This document shows, piece by piece, positions 26,071 through 29,589 of a DNA stretch of 29,589 bases; the stretch's first letter is position 1, and every line of letters starts with the position of its first letter. The position numbers were made by a program, and so were the translations under genes. The stretch is from a virus, in IMG/VR virus record IMGVR_UViG_3300018081_000014, positions 1-29,589 of that record. One strand, given 5' to 3'. The notes under the pieces were generated by a model. It saw only the letters and a list, made by a program, of their open reading frames with translations, was not told where the DNA came from and did no database searches.

Positions 26071-27249
26071 CTAGATTTCGTAGTACCAAACGGTGATCGT
26101 GAGCGGGTTGATCGCCGCAGAGGTCGTCAGGTGGATCTCCTCGTCCACGGCTCCGATGAAGGGGACCGCGGGCGAGAGAACCACGCCGGGCTTGAGAGTC
26201 GCCGAGGGGGCAAACTCGCCGTCGAAGATGGCCTTGTCCGTTCCCCGTGAGTAGGTCGTGTCAGCGTTCGCCCCGAACCAAACCTGGACCGCGCCGGCCA
26301 CTGTCCCGCCAACCTGGATCTGAACGCAGGTGACGACGAGCTTCTTGCCGGACGTGACGGTGAGAACGTCCGAGCCGGTCTGCGTCGTCGTCGTCTGGAC
26401 GGTCTTGGAGAGAAGGGTGTAAGGCGCGCCGTCGACCGCCGCATGGAGCTGCGGGGCGCTCATCATCGCCCCGCGCTTGGTCAGCCACGCAAAGACCGCA
26501 TCGCCGTCTGTCGAGACTTCGGTCGGAGCCGCCGACGAGGCCCGGCCGCCGACCGTAACGGGGTTGTCGGCTACCGCGGCGTCACTCGCCGCCATCCCGC
26601 CGACACGAACATCGTCCTGCGCTACGTCGAGGTTGCGGATGTCGAGGTCGACCGCATCAACTGTGAGCGAGCTGGCGCCATCGTCGACCGTGAGCGAGCC
26701 GCCGTTGTCATCGACGGAGACAGGCTCGTTCTCAATACGGACGAGCCGGGTGCTATAGGTCGCGATGCTGGCGAGGGCGATCGAGCCTGACGTAAACGCC
26801 GAGCAGCGGACGCGGAAGTGGGAGTAGCCCGACGTACCGATCGTCCAGTTGCCGATCGCCGTCGCGCTCGAGTCGATCGACCCGTCCGAAGCGTCGATCG
26901 CGCCAACGGAGAAGTAGTCCGTGCCGCCGTCGACAGAAGCCTCGAACTGAACCGTGCCAACGAACGTGCCCGAGATCTCGAAGCCGACAGCCCCGCGGCC
27001 TTGCAGGACGATCGTAAGCGCCTGCCCTGTCCCGGTGAGGCTCGCCGACTGCGAGGCCGGCGCCATATGGTTGTTGACGATCCCGCCCTGGACCTGCAAG
27101 CCGCTCGAGTCCGCCACGATCGGCGTGCGTGAGCCGTCCGCCGATTGCGCAAGCTTGACGATCTGGACGTGCTTGCCGGATCCGTCGTCGTCGGTCGCGA
27201 CGTTGTAGTCGGTCAGCGAACCGTTGTCGACAAGAATGTCGTCAGTCAT
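26071..27249 (-). CDS. Multi-domain beta-rich structural protein (392 aa)
   Basis: N-terminal part with D-rich turns (VATDDDGSGKHVQIVKLAQS), a beta domain around ALTIVLQGRGAVGFEISGTF and VQFEASVDGGTDYFSVGAID, then a D-rich linker with a short repeat (SLTVDDGASSLTVDAVDLDI) and a C-terminal beta domain (KKLVVTCVQIQVGGTVAGAV). The V-S-V-D-D-N-G-G-S-L-T-V-D linker is a sequence I associate with phage structural proteins. Probably an appendage or head-fibre component encoded between portal and capsid genes. Confidence 0.65.
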   Translation of the reverse strand: MTDDILVDNGSLTDYNVATDDDGSGKHVQIVKLAQSADGSRTPIVADSSGLQVQGGIVNNHMAPASQSASLTGTGQALTIVLQGRGAVGFEISGTFVGTVQFEASVDGGTDYFSVGAIDASDGSIDSSATAIGNWTIGTSGYSHFRVRCSAFTSGSIALASIATYSTRLVRIENEPVSVDDNGGSLTVDDGASSLTVDAVDLDIRNLDVAQDDVRVGGMAASDAAVADNPVTVGGRASSAAPTEVSTDGDAVFAWLTKRGAMMSAPQLHAAVDGAPYTLLSKTVQTTTTQTGSDVLTVTSGKKLVVTCVQIQVGGTVAGAVQVWFGANADTTYSRGTDKAIFDGEFAPSATLKPGVVLSPAVPFIGAVDEEIHLTTSAAINPLTITVWYYEI

Positions 27250-27252
27250 CGC

Positions 27253-27759
27253 TTAGCCGATCGTGACGGTCCAGGTGATCTTGAGCGTGTCGAGCGCGCC
27301 CTTGTCGATCAGCGTGTAGACCGCGCGGGCGAGCATCGTGCCGGCCGAGGCCGCGTTGAAGATCCCCGCTTCTCGGAGCGCCGAGTTGGTCCCGTCGCCT
27401 GCGGCCCAATCGCCAACGTAGGTGATGACGTTGCCGGCGTCGATCGCGGACGTGAGCGCGTTGCGGTCGATCGCTGCGCCGAGCGTCGTGTCGCCGGCGG
27501 CCGGCGCGGTCGAGCTCGTGCCGATCTCCATCCAGCCCATCGCGGCCCCGCCGGGTGACGTGGAGAGCCGGTCGGCGATGTGGTTCTTGCCGGCGGTGAC
27601 GACGAGGTTGTCAACCTCGCGGGTTTCCTTGAGCTCGCCGTCAGGGCCGAATAGTTCGACGAGAACGTGGCCGCGGATCGGAACGTCGTCCTCGAGGACT
27701 CTCCCCCGGCCTACGCTCAACGCGATCTCATCGGATACCGGAACGATGTCCTCGATCAT
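27253..27759 (-). CDS. Phage structural protein, putative fibre/tail accessory (168 aa)
   Basis: The body has GHVLVELFGPDGELKETREV, NLVVTAGKNHIADRLST, MGWMEIGTSSTAPAAGDTTL, TYVGDWAAGDGTNSALREAG and the ending LKITWTVTIG. This order (G-x-x-x-E-x-x-x-x-N-L-V-V-x-x-G, then I-G-x-x-x-x-A-x-x-x-x-x-T-x-L, then E-A-G-I-F-N) is a recurrent pattern in phage appendage proteins. ATG overlaps the portal stop by four bases. Which virion part it belongs to is not shown. Confidence 0.65.
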   Translation of the reverse strand: MIEDIVPVSDEIALSVGRGRVLEDDVPIRGHVLVELFGPDGELKETREVDNLVVTAGKNHIADRLSTSPGGAAMGWMEIGTSSTAPAAGDTTLGAAIDRNALTSAIDAGNVITYVGDWAAGDGTNSALREAGIFNAASAGTMLARAVYTLIDKGALDTLKITWTVTIG

Positions 27760-29589
27760 GGCTTTTTCTCCTTTGCCTTTGCCTTCTGTTGCTGGTCTTG
27801 AAGCTCGAGCTGGCGCGCGTGCTCTGATTCGGCGGCCTGCTCACCGGCCTGCGCCTCCTGCTGGCCGACCGCATCCTCGAGGTTGGCCTGAGACTCCGCC
27901 TCCTCTTTCGCGGCGAGCGTAGCGAGCAGGTCGGCGAGCTGCATGGTCTCGGCGATGTGCGCCTCGAAGATGTGCCAGGTCTCCTCGTCGTAGGCCATCT
28001 CCGCCTCGATCTGCGCCTCACGGTGAATCGGGATATGGACGGCCGGGTCGTCGTACTCGAGCGGCTTCGGGAGGTCGCCGGCGAGCATCCGCGAGTTTTC
28101 CCAGCGCGCCTTCTGCGTCTGAATGTCCTTCTGAGACTCCGGGAAGTCGAGCGGCTTGCCCGCCTCGAGCGAGCCCTTGAGCCAGCCCAGGTCGAGATTC
28201 GGTGGCTGCCCTGTGGCGGCTGCCTCCTCCTTGTCGGCGCGCCAGAGATCCATCACGAGCTGGATTGAGGCTGCGTCCGAGCGCGGCTTCGCCGAGTCCG
28301 AGAGCTCGGTCAGGAAGAACTCCGGCAGCTTCTCGGCCTGGAACTGGATCGCCTCGGCGTGGCCTTCCTCCCCGGCGATCGCCATCAGCTTGTCCTGCGG
28401 CCAGTAGTTGCGGATGTCATAGACCGAGAGCTCGGTCAGAGTCGCGACGGCGCCCTGGAAATCCTCGAAGATCGGGTCGAGCTTGACGCGATCCTTCTCG
28501 GCGCGCAGGTTGAGCTCGGCGAAGGTTGTCTCGCGCGTCGGCGCCTCCCCGGTCGAAACGGCGTGAATCCCCATCGCCGTTTGCAGGTCCTCCTTGAGTC
28601 CGTCCTTCGAGCGCCAGAGCGACTCGTGGACGGGCACGCCGGAGACAGCCTGTGGCGCGGGGGTTCCGCCAGACTGATACCGGACTACCTCGAGCGGCGT
28701 TTCGGTCTGCTTGATGTTGGACTGCTCGTCGGCGAGGACATACGGCTGGCCGCGGTCGATCGTGATCGCCTCTTGCTGCAGCCGCTTGTTGTATGTCCGC
28801 TGGATGCCCTTGCCGGGTTCGATCAGCCCGCGCCCCCAAAAGCGGCCCTCGATCCGCCAGTAGTGGAAGTAGACGATGCCCGAGTGGTAGTCACTGTTCG
28901 GGCGCTTGTAGGGGAGCTCGAGCCGCGGCTCCTCGAGCAGCTTGTCGCCAGCGTAGGTGATGACGCGGCCGCGCGCGTACTTCGTCGACGGCCGCTCGAA
29001 GTAGGTGATCTTCGCGACGTAGCCATCGAGCTTCCCCGGCGAGCCGGTGTCGGAGTCAGGCTCGTTCTCGAAGCCAACCTCGATCGTGTCTTTGATCCCG
29101 AGTTGCTCGAGCGCGGCGAGTGGTTCCTCTTTCAGACCCTTCGCGCGATCGCCGTACCGTTCGATCAGCTTGTCGATCGAAACGGCTTCGACGATCGCTT
29201 CCCACGGAAAGAGCTCCTCGTCCTCTACGCTCGGCGGCACGAGCAACGCGAAGACGGAGCGTGGATGCCAACAGATCCGGCCCTCGCGAATCGCCCGGAG
29301 CTGCGGCCGGCGGCCTTCGACCGCCTCCTCGGCCATGTACGCCCGCGCCTTCTCGCCGTCGTAAACCGCCTGCCCGTCCTTGACAGGCATCTCGCCGAGC
29401 TCCTTGCCCACGGTCGGATCGAAGTAGCACTGGATCGCGGCGGTGCCGTCGATAATCAGCTTGCGCTTGATCTGCGCGAGCTTGTCAGCCGCTCGCCACT
29501 CGTGATCCCAGCCATAGGCAGCGCCGAGTTGGCGGTCTTCGCGAAGTCCTCCGAAGGGATGTCCTCGCGGCGAAAGAGGAGATTCCGGC
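27756..29589 (-). CDS. Portal protein, 5' end outside the window, probable frameshift near 29528
   Basis: The in-frame part runs to the right edge, beyond a GTG at 29411 that is internal. Portal features: KLIIDGTAAIQCYFDPTVGK (clip entry), ARGRVITYAGDKLLEEP, HSGIVYFHYWRIEGRFWGRG, QRTYNKRLQQEAITI (long helix), GTPAPQAVSGVPVHESLW and MGIHAVSTGEAPTRETTFAE, then a helical C-terminus very rich in Gln, Glu and Ala (about the last 80 residues). Between about 29530 and 29589 the annotated frame turns Pro/Arg-rich, while another frame reads LLFRREDIPSEDFAKTAN. This suggests a one-base deletion in the sequence. The portal is the DNA channel at one capsid vertex. Confidence 0.85.
   Translation of the reverse strand, partial: PESPLSPRGHPFGGLREDRQLGAAYGWDHEWRAADKLAQIKRKLIIDGTAAIQCYFDPTVGKELGEMPVKDGQAVYDGEKARAYMAEEAVEGRRPQLRAIREGRICWHPRSVFALLVPPSVEDEELFPWEAIVEAVSIDKLIERYGDRAKGLKEEPLAALEQLGIKDTIEVGFENEPDSDTGSPGKLDGYVAKITYFERPSTKYARGRVITYAGDKLLEEPRLELPYKRPNSDYHSGIVYFHYWRIEGRFWGRGLIEPGKGIQRTYNKRLQQEAITIDRGQPYVLADEQSNIKQTETPLEVVRYQSGGTPAPQAVSGVPVHESLWRSKDGLKEDLQTAMGIHAVSTGEAPTRETTFAELNLRAEKDRVKLDPIFEDFQGAVATLTELSVYDIRNYWPQDKLMAIAGEEGHAEAIQFQAEKLPEFFLTELSDSAKPRSDAASIQLVMDLWRADKEEAAATGQPPNLDLGWLKGSLEAGKPLDFPESQKDIQTQKARWENSRMLAGDLPKPLEYDDPAVHIPIHREAQIEAEMAYDEETWHIFEAHIAETMQLADLLATLAAKEEAESQANLEDAVGQQEAQAGEQAAESEHARQLELQDQQQKAKAKEKKP

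Noticed and set aside
1-29589. Prophage or lysogeny functions
   Set aside because: I found no integrase, excisionase, attachment-site repeat or CI-like repressor; small HTH and ribbon-helix-helix proteins alone do not show lysogeny, and parts of the genome are outside the window.

Overview
The window looks like most of one phage genome: two opposed transcription blocks with almost no intergenic space. The DNA is GC-rich. The coding style (ATGA, GTGA and TTGA start/stop overlaps, frequent GTG and TTG starts, a promoter that appears to give a leaderless mRNA) and three peptidoglycan hydrolases with no recognisable spanin suggest a phage of a GC-rich, single-membrane bacterium, most likely an actinobacterium. 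The host is inferred, not shown. The structural gene order (portal, scaffold, major capsid protein, adaptor, beta-rich tail nozzle, fibres, large internal proteins, tail lysin, endolysin) and the absence of a tape-measure gene point to a short-tailed podovirus-like virion. No integrase, terminase, DNA polymerase, tRNA or CRISPR array is visible. The portal gene runs off the right edge, so terminase and replication genes probably lie outside.

Left arm, 1-8489, plus strand: a chain of about 22 small genes, most overlapping the next by 1-4 bases. It opens with small DNA-binding proteins (HTH at 204, ribbon-helix-helix at 444) behind a clear TTGACA-N17-TAGTGT promoter. It continues with Zn-ribbon microproteins, a putative PD-(D/E)XK-like protein, a RecE-like exonuclease and a RecA/Sak4-like ATPase (a recombination or DNA-metabolism pair), a second ribbon-helix-helix protein and a VRR-NUC nuclease. 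Last come a secreted transglycosylase-like protein, two coiled-coil proteins built on a DNA-level repeat, and two exported proteins.

Convergence point, 8490-8575: two hairpins, the larger with a 12-bp perfect stem flanked by A and T runs, form a bidirectional terminator.

Right arm, 8573-29589, minus strand (transcribed right to left): portal (5' end missing, with a probable one-base frameshift near 29528); a run of beta-rich structural or appendage proteins, one made of nine 18-21 residue repeats; two small capsid-associated candidates; scaffold; major capsid protein; a hairpin; a head-completion candidate; adaptor; nozzle; three tandem paralogous fibre-like proteins and a fourth, AT-richer putative receptor-binding protein; three probable internal/ejection proteins; a two-domain tail lysin; an amidase endolysin; and six small genes, most encoding membrane proteins, among which the holin should be found.

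I found no defence island or obviously new enzymatic system. The observations most worth follow-up are the repeat protein at 24457-25083, the triplicated fibre genes at 17052-19208, the repeat-built coiled-coil genes at 6683-7635, the strong excess of the palindrome CTCGAG, and two probable frameshifts.
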